The notes beneath the pieces are model-generated. The model saw only the letters and a list, made by a program, of their open reading frames with translations. It had not been told where the DNA came from and did no database searches. A stretch of DNA of 64,000 bases from Yes71-27 sp040758635 (lineage in GTDB: Bacteria; Bacillota; Desulfotomaculia; Desulfotomaculales; Ammonificaceae): the NCBI GenBank assembly GCA_040758635.1, contig JBFLVI010000007.1, forward strand, positions 8,304 through 72,303, written 5' to 3'. A program made the translations under genes and the position numbers. This document shows positions 50,186 through 58,111 of the stretch, one piece after another (position 1 is the first letter of the stretch; every line of letters begins with the position of its first letter).

Positions 50186-51196
50186 TTGCGGCAGTTCAAC
50201 GTAGCTGTGGTGGGAGCGACCGGAGCGGTCGGCCAGGAAATTTTGAAGGTTCTGGAAGAGCGGAACTTTCCTGTGGGGAGGCTTCGTCCCCTGGCCACCG
50301 CCCGGTCGGCGGGTAAAGAAATTCGCTTCCGGGGTGAAGCCTACACCGTTGAAGAGACGCGCCCCGAGAGTTTTGACGGCGTGGAGATCGCGCTTTTTGC
50401 CGGGGGTGCGGCAAGTAAGGAGTTCGCGCTGGCGGCCCGGGACCGTGGAGCGCTGGTGGTGGACAACTCAAGCGCTTTTCGGATGGAGCCGGAGGTTCCG
50501 CTCGTGGTTCCGGAGGTCAATCCCGAGGACGTGAAGTGGCACAAGGGGATCATCGCCAACCCGAACTGCTCGACAATCATCATGGTGGTCCCGCTCAAGC
50601 CGATTTACGACCGGGCGGGGATCAAGCGGGTGGTGGTTTCGACCTACCAGGCCGTTTCCGGGGCCGGGGCGGCGGCGATCAAGGAACTGGAGCTTCAAAC
50701 CAGGGCGGTGCTCGACGGGGCGGAATATCCGCCGCGGATTTTCGCCCACCAGATCGCCTTCAACCTGATTCCGCACATTGATGTCTTCATGGACCTGGAT
50801 TATACGAAAGAGGAATGGAAAATGGTCCGGGAAACCCAGAAGATTTTCCACGACGACGCGCTGGCCGTGACGGCGACGACGGTTCGGGTGCCGGTGTTCC
50901 GGTGCCATTCCGAGTCGGTCAACGTCGAGACGAAAGAAAAGCTTAGTGCTGCCGAGGTCCGGGAAGTTCTGGCGCGGGCGCCGGGAGTGGTGGTGGTTGA
51001 CGAGCCGGCGGCGAAGAAATACCCGATGCCCGTTCTGGCCTGTAATAGGGACGAGGTTTTCGTGGGGCGGATCAGGGACGACAACTCGTTGGACAAGGGG
51101 TTGAACCTCTGGGTGGTGGCCGACCAGTTGCGCAAAGGTGCGGCGACGAACGCGGTCCAGATCGCGGAACTGGCAATCAGGTACGGCTGTGTGTAA
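50186..51196 (+). CDS. asd: aspartate-semialdehyde dehydrogenase
   Basis: 336 residues. GATGAVGQEIL binds NADP; catalytic Cys is C128 in ANPNCSTIIM; HQIAFNLIPHID and VPVFRCHSESVNVE hold further active-site residues. Reduces aspartyl phosphate to the semialdehyde for Lys, DAP, Met and Thr. TTG 50186 follows AAGGAGGG. In B. subtilis an aspartokinase gene (dapG) separates asd from dapA; here it is absent. Confidence 0.95.
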   Translation: MRQFNVAVVGATGAVGQEILKVLEERNFPVGRLRPLATARSAGKEIRFRGEAYTVEETRPESFDGVEIALFAGGAASKEFALAARDRGALVVDNSSAFRMEPEVPLVVPEVNPEDVKWHKGIIANPNCSTIIMVVPLKPIYDRAGIKRVVVSTYQAVSGAGAAAIKELELQTRAVLDGAEYPPRIFAHQIAFNLIPHIDVFMDLDYTKEEWKMVRETQKIFHDDALAVTATTVRVPVFRCHSESVNVETKEKLSAAEVREVLARAPGVVVVDEPAAKKYPMPVLACNRDEVFVGRIRDDNSLDKGLNLWVVADQLRKGAATNAVQIAELAIRYGCV

Positions 51197-51200
51197 AAAT

Positions 51201-51303
51201 GGGGGTTAGATGCCGGAGGTTAGAAGTGGGAATTCTTGAAGAAATTCGCGTAGCGAATTTCTATCAAATGTTCTAACCTCTGACCTCTTGCCTCTCACTT
51301 CTA
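51201..51303. repeat. low-complexity palindrome between asd and dapA
   Basis: Core hairpin GAAATTCG / CGAATTTC (51241-51261) with TTCGCGTAGCGAAT as at 37350; arms GGTTAGA...GAGGTTAGAAGTG on the left and TTCTAACCTCTGACCTC...CACTTCTAA on the right. The dapA ribosome site begins just after. Confidence 0.65.
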
Positions 51304-51320
51304 AATTTGGAGGTGGGGAA

Positions 51321-52208
51321 ATGGCGGTGGATTTCGGACGGGTGCTCACGGCTATGGTAACGCCCTTTGACCGGGAGGGTGCGGTAAATTACGAGCAGGC
51401 AAAAAAGCTGGCGCGCTACCTGGTTGAGAACGGTTCGGACGGGGTGGTGGTGGCCGGGACGACCGGAGAGTCGCCTACGCTCACCAAGGAGGAAAAGAAG
51501 GCACTCTTCCAGGCCGTGGTAGAGGAAGTCGGCGGAAAGGCTACGGTCATTGCAGGAACCGGAAGTTATTCGACCGCGGACAGCATTGCCTTGACCCGGG
51601 CGGCGGAGAAGGCCGGCGCCGACGGGGTGATGCTGGTGGCTCCGTATTACAACAAGCCTTCGCAAGAGGGACTTTACCGCCACTTCCGGGCGGTTGCCGA
51701 GAGCACCAATCTTCCGGTAATGCTTTACAACATCCCCGGCCGCACGGCGGTGAACGTGCTCCCGGCCACGGTGGCGCGGCTGGCCAAGGACGTGCCCAAC
51801 ATCCGGGCGATCAAGGAAGCCAGCGGCAACATGGACCAGGTGAGCGAGCTCCGGCGGATTCTACCGGACGAGTTTGCGATTTACAGCGGCGACGACGCCC
51901 TCACGCTGCCGATCCTCGCCGTGGGGGGGAAGGGAGTGGTCAGCGTGGTGGCCCACATTGCCGGGACGCGGATGCAGGAAATGATTAACGCCTACGCCAG
52001 CGGAAACGTGACCCTGGCGGCGAAGGTTCACAAGGAGCTTTTCCCCGTCATTAAGGCGATGTTTATTACCACCAATCCGGTACCGGTGAAGGCGGCGCTT
52101 AATCTCCGCGGCATGAACGTGGGTTCCCCACGGCTGCCGCTGGTGGAAGCGACCCCGGAAGAGAAGGAGAAGCTCAGCCAGATTTTGCGGGACGCCGGGT
52201 TGCTTTAA
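51321..52208 (+). CDS. dapA: 4-hydroxy-tetrahydrodipicolinate synthase
   Basis: 295 residues, TIM barrel. Schiff-base Lys is K165 in IRAIKEASGN, Tyr in LYNIPGRT near 136 and GTTGESPTL near 46 complete the site. Condenses pyruvate with aspartate semialdehyde. ATG 51321 follows GGAGGTGGGG. Its last 4 nt overlap the convergent capA-like gene. Confidence 0.96.
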   Translation: MAVDFGRVLTAMVTPFDREGAVNYEQAKKLARYLVENGSDGVVVAGTTGESPTLTKEEKKALFQAVVEEVGGKATVIAGTGSYSTADSIALTRAAEKAGADGVMLVAPYYNKPSQEGLYRHFRAVAESTNLPVMLYNIPGRTAVNVLPATVARLAKDVPNIRAIKEASGNMDQVSELRRILPDEFAIYSGDDALTLPILAVGGKGVVSVVAHIAGTRMQEMINAYASGNVTLAAKVHKELFPVIKAMFITTNPVPVKAALNLRGMNVGSPRLPLVEATPEEKEKLSQILRDAGLL

Positions 52209-53437
52209 AGCTGTCGTTGGGCCGGTTTCAGGAAGGTTGTTTCTTCAGCGGTTTTCTTCTCGTTGTAGGGCAGAATTCCCTGCGCCGGTTTCTTGAGGTG
52301 CACGCAAAGTTCTTCCCACACCTGGGCCATGCGTTGCTTGTCGGCAGCGGTCAGGGGGATGTCGGTGGCCGGGGCGATCATGGGGTGCACCGGCAGCACG
52401 CGAAATTGCCAGCGGCCGGCGGCCTGCGCCCTTTGAACCCAGAGCGGCAGGAACTCCACACCCCGGACGCGGGTCTGGATGCGGTCCTTTTCAAGGTGGA
52501 GGTAAAGGATGATTCCGCTGTCGGAATAGCGCCACCGCTGGTTGGAAACGAAGTTGCCCAGGGAATAAGCCACGACGCAGGTATGTGGTTCACCGTCACG
52601 CGTGACGGTGATTTTTTCTATGGGCTGGACGACGTGGGGGTGACTGCCGATGATTGCGTCCACGCCGTTCGCACACAGGCGGGCTGCCAGTTCGCGTTGC
52701 GCCTCGTCGGGATGACGCTGGTATTCGACACCGAAGTGGAGCACGGCGACGATAAGGTCCGCACCCTGGCGGCGGGCGGCCCGGGCGTCGGCGGCGACGG
52801 CTTCGGGGCTGAGCAGGTTGACGGCGAACTCTTTGCCCGGTGGGAGGGGCAGGCCGTTGGTGGTGGCGGTATAGTTTAAGAAGGCCACTTTGATCCCCTG
52901 GATGTCCGCCAGGAAGGGTGTTTTCTCGCCGGGGCTGCGGTAGGTGCCGACATGGGCGACGCCTGCAGCGTCAAGGTTGTCAAGGGTGGCAACGATACCG
53001 CGCCAGCCGAAATCCAGGCTGTGGTTGTTGGCGGTAGCGAGCAGGTCCACCCCGGTATCGCGGATGTCCCGGGCCAGGTCTGCGGGCGTGTTGAAGTACG
53101 GGAAGCCCCGGTACCCGTGGGAAGGCCCCGCAAGCCGGGTTTCCAGGTTTGCCACCGTGTAATCGGGCGATTTCAGGTAAGGTTCAACGGGCGCAAAAAT
53201 CCGGCTGAAGTCGTACCCGCCCGTTTGCAGGTCCCGGGCCGAATTGACGACGGGCATATGCATGAGCAGATCCCCCACGGCGGCAATGGTGACGCGGGTA
53301 GCGGGTTCCCTGTACCGCCACAGCGCCGGCGCCAGTCGCTCCGGCGGCCACAGCAGGACCAGGGCGCAGGCTGCTGTAAGGGTAAGGATTAGAGTATAAA
53401 CCGCCGGCCACCGGCTCCGCTTTTTGCGCGGCCTCAT
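52205..53437 (-). CDS. CapA-family metallophosphatase-like protein
   Basis: 410 residues. An N-terminal membrane anchor (about 12-32) precedes a CapA domain (about 48-300): AAVGDLLMH, ANLETRLAG, ATANNHSLDFGWRGI and IIGSHPHVVQPIE are the calcineurin-like metal motifs. CapA/PgsA proteins take part in poly-gamma-glutamate or capsule export, but many homologues are solitary and of unknown role, as here. ATG 53437 is the start; ribosome site not obvious. Confidence 0.88.
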   Translation of the reverse strand: MRPRKKRSRWPAVYTLILTLTAACALVLLWPPERLAPALWRYREPATRVTIAAVGDLLMHMPVVNSARDLQTGGYDFSRIFAPVEPYLKSPDYTVANLETRLAGPSHGYRGFPYFNTPADLARDIRDTGVDLLATANNHSLDFGWRGIVATLDNLDAAGVAHVGTYRSPGEKTPFLADIQGIKVAFLNYTATTNGLPLPPGKEFAVNLLSPEAVAADARAARRQGADLIVAVLHFGVEYQRHPDEAQRELAARLCANGVDAIIGSHPHVVQPIEKITVTRDGEPHTCVVAYSLGNFVSNQRWRYSDSGIILYLHLEKDRIQTRVRGVEFLPLWVQRAQAAGRWQFRVLPVHPMIAPATDIPLTAADKQRMAQVWEELCVHLKKPAQGILPYNEKKTAEETTFLKPAQRQL

Positions 53438-53612
53438 TCTTCAGCCCCCGACCCCCGTTGAACAGAACCGGTGTTCCGGGTCTTAAATCAGCCTTGCAGC
53501 GCCATCCGAGCTTTTCGGTCCGGCCACCGGCCTTTAAGAAATATATTACTGGTCACATCCAATCATTGTCAAACCGCACTAACTCACCCGTAACGCCTGG
53601 CTAAAGTTCCGG

Positions 53613-53642
53613 TTGCGTGTCATATTGCTCATATGCTAATAT
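53613..53642 (+). promoter_or_regulatory. promoter/operator region of the ars operon
   Basis: TTGCGT (53613-53618), 18 nt, TAATAT (53637-53642). The spacer CATATTGCTCATATG and following TAATATAGTCATAATAG are AT-rich with imperfect dyads, as in ArsR operators. The rest of the 53438-53674 gap shows nothing. Confidence 0.55.
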
Positions 53643-53674
53643 AGTCATAATAGAATTAATTTAAGGTGATACCG

Positions 53675-54007
53675 GTGGATGGAAGGGTTATGGATCTGGC
53701 CGCGGACCTGTTGAGGGTGCTGGGACACCCGCTTCGCCTGAAGATCGTTGAGTTTTTGCGGCCGGGAGAGCGGTGTGTCTGCGAAATCGTTCCTGCAGTC
53801 GGCGCGGAGCAGTCGGTGGTTTCCAAGCACCTGGCGCTGCTTCGCCATGTCGGAGTGGTTGCGTGCCGCAAAGAAGGCCCCCGGGTCATTTACTGGGTCC
53901 GAGATCCGGCGGCTTTCACTATCTGCGACCTGGCACGGGAGGTAGTCTCGCGGCGGCTCGCGGAATTGGCCGAACTGGCGGCCAAAGTTCGGGCAGTAAA
54001 AGGGTAA
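53675..54007 (+). CDS. arsR: ArsR-family metalloregulator
   Basis: 110 residues. Winged helix-turn-helix with SVVSKHLALLRHVGVVACRKEGPRVIYWV; the alpha3 metal site GERCVCEIV has the CxC that binds As(III)/Sb(III), and a further Cys is in VVACRKEG. It should repress this operon until arsenite binds. GTG 53675 follows AAGGTGA; GTG 53666 and ATG 53690 are alternatives. Confidence 0.9.
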   Translation: MDGRVMDLAADLLRVLGHPLRLKIVEFLRPGERCVCEIVPAVGAEQSVVSKHLALLRHVGVVACRKEGPRVIYWVRDPAAFTICDLAREVVSRRLAELAELAAKVRAVKG

Positions 54008-54049
54008 AGTATCAATGTGCCCGGTGGTGAACCGGAGGAGGTTGTTTTT

Positions 54050-55111
54050 GTGGACGACGTGAAAATCAAGAAACTTTCGACGCTGGAAAAACTTTTGACC
54101 CTGTGGATATTCCTCGCCATGGCCGCGGGCATCGGGATCGGGTACTTCTCGCCCGGCGTAACCCGGTTCATCGCCGGGCTGCAGGTGGGGACGACCTCGA
54201 TTCCCATCGCCATCGGTCTTATTTTGATGATGTACCCCCCTTTGGCCAAGGTGAAGTACGAAGAAATGGGGACCGTTTTCAAGAATACCAAGCTCCTGGC
54301 CTTCTCTCTTTTTCAAAACTGGATTGCCGGGCCGGTGGTGATGTTCATCCTGGCGGTGCTGCTCCTCCGCAACCACCCCGAGTACATGATCGGGGTCATT
54401 TTAGTGGGGCTGGCCCGCTGCATCGCCATGGTCATCGTGTGGAACGAGCTTGCCGAAGGAGACCGGGAGTTGGCGGTGGGCCTGGTGGCTTTCAACGCCG
54501 TTTTTCAGGTTCTGCTGTACGCCGTCTACATCTGGATTTTCATCACCGTCCTGCTAAACTGGCTGGGGCTGGTCAAGGGGTTGAACGTGAGCATTTCCAT
54601 GTGGGAGGCGGCGAAGACCGTTTTCATCTACCTCGGGATCCCCTTTTTGGCGGGCGTCACCACCCGCTTCTCGCTGTTGCAGGCGAAGGGCAAGGAATGG
54701 TACGAGAACGTCTTTGCGCCTAAGATCAGCCCGATCACGCTGGTGGCGCTGCTTTTTACGATCATCGTGATGTTTTCCTTAAAAGGTGAATACATCATCC
54801 GCTTGCCGCTGGATGTTGTTCGGGTGGCCGTGCCGCTGGGGATTTACTTCTTCCTGATGTGGTTTGTCACCTTCTTCATTACCCGGCGGCTTGGGGCCAA
54901 TTACCCGCAAACCACGGCGGTATCCTTTACGGCGGCGAGCAACGACTTTGAACTAGCGATAGCGGTGGCGGTAGCCATTTTCGGCATCGGCTCCAACCAG
55001 GCTTTTGCCACGGTGATCGGGCCGCTCATCGAAGTGCCGGTGCTGATAAGCCTGGTAAACGTGGCGCTAAGATTTAGGGAAAGGTATTTTGCCCGCCCCG
55101 AGACTTCTTAG
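54050..55111 (+). CDS. acr3: arsenite efflux permease ACR3
   Basis: 353 residues, ten predicted helices. The transport Cys is in VGLARCIAMVIVWNELA (helix 4) and the second signature is TTAVSFTAASNDFELAIAVAVA (helix 9). Exports As(III) using the proton motive force. GTG 54050 follows GGAGGAGGT. Directly downstream of arsR. Confidence 0.94.
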   Translation: MDDVKIKKLSTLEKLLTLWIFLAMAAGIGIGYFSPGVTRFIAGLQVGTTSIPIAIGLILMMYPPLAKVKYEEMGTVFKNTKLLAFSLFQNWIAGPVVMFILAVLLLRNHPEYMIGVILVGLARCIAMVIVWNELAEGDRELAVGLVAFNAVFQVLLYAVYIWIFITVLLNWLGLVKGLNVSISMWEAAKTVFIYLGIPFLAGVTTRFSLLQAKGKEWYENVFAPKISPITLVALLFTIIVMFSLKGEYIIRLPLDVVRVAVPLGIYFFLMWFVTFFITRRLGANYPQTTAVSFTAASNDFELAIAVAVAIFGIGSNQAFATVIGPLIEVPVLISLVNVALRFRERYFARPETS

Positions 55112-55145
55112 TTCTTAAATTACGTGGCTGTTTTGAGGTGAGAGA

Positions 55146-56315
55146 TTGAGCGAGCGGCAAAAATTCCTGTTGCTTGCCGGGGTTTTCTTGGCAGCCTATT
55201 TCTTGCCCGTATCGCATCTGCGGTTCGCGAGCGGAGTACTTGAGGCGTTTGCCGTGCTGCACGAGTATGCCCGGGAGCACGTCCTCTTTTGCCTGGTGCC
55301 GGCGCTTTTCATTGCCGGAGCGATGGCGAGCTTTCTTTCGTCGCAGGCGGTCATCAGGTACCTTGGCCCGGAAAGCAAGAAATGGGCTGCTTACGGAGTG
55401 GGTGCGGTTTCGGGCGCGGTCCTGGCGGTCTGCTCCTGCACGGTACTGCCGCTTTTCGGCGGCATTTACAAAAGGGGCGCGGGACTTGGCCCGGCGATCG
55501 CCTTTCTTTACTCCGGGCCGGCCATCAACGTGCTGGCAATTATCCTGACGGCCAGGGTGCTCGGCTGGGAGATCGGCCTTGCCCGTGCGCTGGGAGCGGT
55601 TCTTTTTTCTGCGATCATCGGCCTGGTGATGGCCTTTCTCTTCCGGCGGGAGGAAACGGAGCGGGCAAAAGGGTTGTCCGGGACGGACGTTCCGCCGGGG
55701 CGAAGGTCTTTCGGCCAGACGGTGCTCTACTTCTTGGTGCTCGTGCTGATTCTGATTTTTGCGGCCTGGGGCAGACCGGCGGCTGAGGCCGGCTTCTGGT
55801 ACGCCGTCTATCAAGTGAAATGGTATCTGGTCGGTTTTCTGCTCCTGGTTCTGGCCTTCATGCTCAAAAGGTGGTTTATTAAGGAGGAGTTGCGTCTTTG
55901 GCTGGACAGTACCTGGGACTTCACCAAGCGGATTATCCCGCTTCTCTTCTTGGGCGTCTTGATCGCCGGTTTTTTGATGGGGCGGCCGGGCACCGATGCG
56001 GGCGTGGTTCCAGCGAGGTACATCGCCGGCACCGTCGGCGGCAACGGCCTGGCGGCCAATCTGATCGCGTCGGCGGCCGGGGCATTGATGTACTTCGCTA
56101 CCCTGACCGAAATCCCGATTGTACAGGGGCTCCTTGGGGCGGGGATGGGGAAGGGCCCGGCGCTGGCCCTGCTCTTGGCGGGACCGGCTCTGAGCCTTCC
56201 GAACATGCTGGTAATCAATAGTTTCCTGGGGCCGAAGAAAACGGCCGTTTACGTGGTGCTGGTGGTGGTCATGGCTACGCTGACGGGAATGATCTTCGGC
56301 ACCCTAAGTGCGTAA
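55146..56315 (+). CDS. arsP: ArsP-like / DUF318 permease
   Basis: 389 residues, 8-10 helices. CSCTVLPLFGGIYKRGAGLGPAIAFLYSGPAINVLAI is the family core and a second related half (TVGGNGLAANLIASAAGALMYFATLTEIPIVQGLLG) occurs near 295. ArsP exports trivalent methyl/aryl-arsenicals; homologues linked to a mini-thioredoxin, as here, are widespread and of unproven substrate. TTG 55146 follows TTTGAGGTGAGAG. Confidence 0.85.
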   Translation: MSERQKFLLLAGVFLAAYFLPVSHLRFASGVLEAFAVLHEYAREHVLFCLVPALFIAGAMASFLSSQAVIRYLGPESKKWAAYGVGAVSGAVLAVCSCTVLPLFGGIYKRGAGLGPAIAFLYSGPAINVLAIILTARVLGWEIGLARALGAVLFSAIIGLVMAFLFRREETERAKGLSGTDVPPGRRSFGQTVLYFLVLVLILIFAAWGRPAAEAGFWYAVYQVKWYLVGFLLLVLAFMLKRWFIKEELRLWLDSTWDFTKRIIPLLFLGVLIAGFLMGRPGTDAGVVPARYIAGTVGGNGLAANLIASAAGALMYFATLTEIPIVQGLLGAGMGKGPALALLLAGPALSLPNMLVINSFLGPKKTAVYVVLVVVMATLTGMIFGTLSA

Positions 56316-56343
56316 GTTCGGGCTCAGGTTGATTGACCTTTAA

Positions 56344-56560
56344 GGTCCGTTCACGGTTCGAGGTTCACAGTTCGGCGTGCATGCTCACGGGCGTGAATTA
56401 CAGGTCCGTTCGACGTTCAACGTTAGAAACCAAGAAAGGAGACTGGAACAAGGGTTTAACGTTACTTAGTTCCATCTTAAAACGTAGAACGGACCCCAGA
56501 GCCATCCCTTAAACCTTAACGCAGAACGCAGAACGTAGAACGGGCTCCAAAGGTCTATCC
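56344..56560. repeat. nested inverted and direct repeats around GGTCCGTTC
   Basis: GGTCCGTTC occurs at 56344 and 56403; the second pairs with GAACGGACC at 56487-56495. Words such as AACGTAGAACGG and GTTCAACGTTAGAA recur on both sides to about 56553. It fills most of the 56316-56585 gap; no gene seen. Confidence 0.65.
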
Positions 56561-56585
56561 ATCAAGCTTTAAAGGAGGTTAAACA

Positions 56586-56822
56586 ATGCGCGAGGTCAAG
56601 GTTTTAGGTCCCGGCTGTCCCAAGTGCCGGGCGCTCGAGGAGGAGGTCCACAAGGCGGTGGCGGAGTTAGGGCTGCCGGTGAAGGTAGAAAAGGTTGCCG
56701 ATGTCGGCGAGATCATCAACTACGGGGTCGTGCTGACGCCGGCGCTGGTGGTGGACGGCCGGGTGGTGGTGAGCGGCCGGGTGCCGTCGCAGGAAGAGAT
56801 TAAAAGGTGGCTGACGGAGTAA
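56586..56822 (+). CDS. mini-thioredoxin (redox-active disulfide protein 2 type)
   Basis: 78 residues: REVKVLGPGCPKCRALEEEV with CPKC at residues 11-14, then VADVGEIINYGVVLTPALVVDGRVVVSGRVPSQEEIKRWL, the cis-Pro segment of a thioredoxin fold. It typically follows DUF318/ArsP permeases and may reduce their cargo or sense thiols. ATG 56586 follows AAAGGAGG. Confidence 0.88.
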   Translation: MREVKVLGPGCPKCRALEEEVHKAVAELGLPVKVEKVADVGEIINYGVVLTPALVVDGRVVVSGRVPSQEEIKRWLTE

Positions 56823-56886
56823 AAACCGGGCGTGCCGACCGCTATGTGCCAACCGCCGTTATTGAAGAAGAAGGGGCGGGGAGAGA

Positions 56887-57345
56887 ATGGATAAAAGGCC
56901 GCTTAAAGTGCTCTTTCTCTGCACGCAGAACTCCTGCCGCAGCCAGATGGCCGAAGGGTGGGCGCGGCACATGAAAAAAGGGGTGCTGGAGCCCTATTCG
57001 GCAGGAACGGCGCCGGCGGCGGTCCACCCGCTGGCGGTGCGGGTGATGGCGGAGGCCGGGGTGGACATCAGCGGGCAGCGGACGAAGCACGTAGATGAAC
57101 TGCGGGACATTACGTTCGATCTGGTGGTCACCCTCTGCGACAGCGCGCGGGAGAGTTGCCCCGTGCCGCCGCGGGCAAGGAGGGTGCTGCACCGGAGCTT
57201 CCCGGATCCGGCAAAGGCCGAGGGCTCCGCGGAAGAAATCCTGGCCGCCTTCCGGCGGGTGCGCGATCTGATCCGGGATTTCGTCGCCGGAATGCCGGAA
57301 GATTTAGGACCTGAGGCGGGGGACGAGAAGAGAGGTGACTTATGA
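56887..57345 (+). CDS. arsC: arsenate reductase, low-MW phosphatase type
   Basis: 152 residues. P-loop CTQNSCRSQMAEG with nucleophile C12; resolving pair C84 and C91 in VTLCDSARESCPVPP, as in thioredoxin-coupled ArsC. Reduces As(V) to As(III) for export by ACR3. ATG 56887 follows GGGGCGGGGAGAG. Thioredoxin could come from trxA or the mini-thioredoxin beside it. Confidence 0.93.
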   Translation: MDKRPLKVLFLCTQNSCRSQMAEGWARHMKKGVLEPYSAGTAPAAVHPLAVRVMAEAGVDISGQRTKHVDELRDITFDLVVTLCDSARESCPVPPRARRVLHRSFPDPAKAEGSAEEILAAFRRVRDLIRDFVAGMPEDLGPEAGDEKRGDL

Positions 57346-57346
57346 A

Positions 57347-58111
57347 ATGAGGCGGCTTCAGACTCTCGGGCGCTTCGTAGGGGTAGTAGCTTCTGTGGGG
57401 AATATCGTCTTGATTCTGATGCTATGGTTTTTCAACCCCTACGGCAAATTCGCGGTACCGACGGAGACTTATTTTATCTTTTCTCTGATGGTAGTTTTGT
57501 CTTTGTTAGCGGTTTACGCTTGTGTGAAAATGGTACCTTTGGTGATGTACGGCGTTTTCTGCGGCTCCTTCTTCCCGGTAGGGTTTTATTTACTCGGTAC
57601 CCCTGGCATCTTCAGGTGGATCGGTGTTTTTAACCTTTTTTATCTGGCGTCGGCAGTGCTGATGTCTGCCGGTAAGGAGCGCTCTCCGGCTGAGGCGCCT
57701 TCGGGCGAGCCTTCAACGTCTTCAGCGGGAAAGCACGAGAAGCCAAATGTTTGGTGGCTGGCGGCCGCCGGGAGTCTTATGGGCCTTGCCGCCTGCGCCT
57801 ACGAGGCGTATGTCTTCTGTTCCCCGCACCTTGTGCATTACCTTTGGGAAACAGCCGCTCTTGGCGCTTACATCCTGTTTTTTGGCGCGGCCCTGGCCGG
57901 TTCCTTGTGCCGCCGGCGGGAGGTGGTGCTGACCGCGGGCGTTCTGGCGCTCGGCCTCACCGTTCTCCTCTTTGTCATCGGCCTGGTTGCCGCTTTTGCG
58001 CCGCCGGATTACGTTCCTTTCCTGCCTGGTTCGATACTTATCCTGCTTGCCGGGCTGGTGCGGAGCGGTGGCGCAAAAACCACTTCTCGATTTCCACCGC
58101 CCAGAAGATGA
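57347..58111 (+). CDS. polytopic membrane protein, unknown
   Basis: 254 residues, about seven helices in two blocks separated by a polar linker (KERSPAEAPSGEPSTSSAGKHEKPN, residues 105-129). No family recognised. ATG 57347 is favoured by GAGGTGA at correct spacing, overlapping the arsC end closely. Its last 74 nt overlap, tail to tail, the P-type ATPase gene on the other strand. Confidence 0.7.
   Translation: MRRLQTLGRFVGVVASVGNIVLILMLWFFNPYGKFAVPTETYFIFSLMVVLSLLAVYACVKMVPLVMYGVFCGSFFPVGFYLLGTPGIFRWIGVFNLFYLASAVLMSAGKERSPAEAPSGEPSTSSAGKHEKPNVWWLAAAGSLMGLAACAYEAYVFCSPHLVHYLWETAALGAYILFFGAALAGSLCRRREVVLTAGVLALGLTVLLFVIGLVAAFAPPDYVPFLPGSILILLAGLVRSGGAKTTSRFPPPRR

Noticed and set aside
53666..53690. 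ATG 53690 as the only arsR start
   Set aside because: It has a plausible GGAAGGG site, but GTG 53675 has AAGGTGA and a more usual length; left as an alternative.
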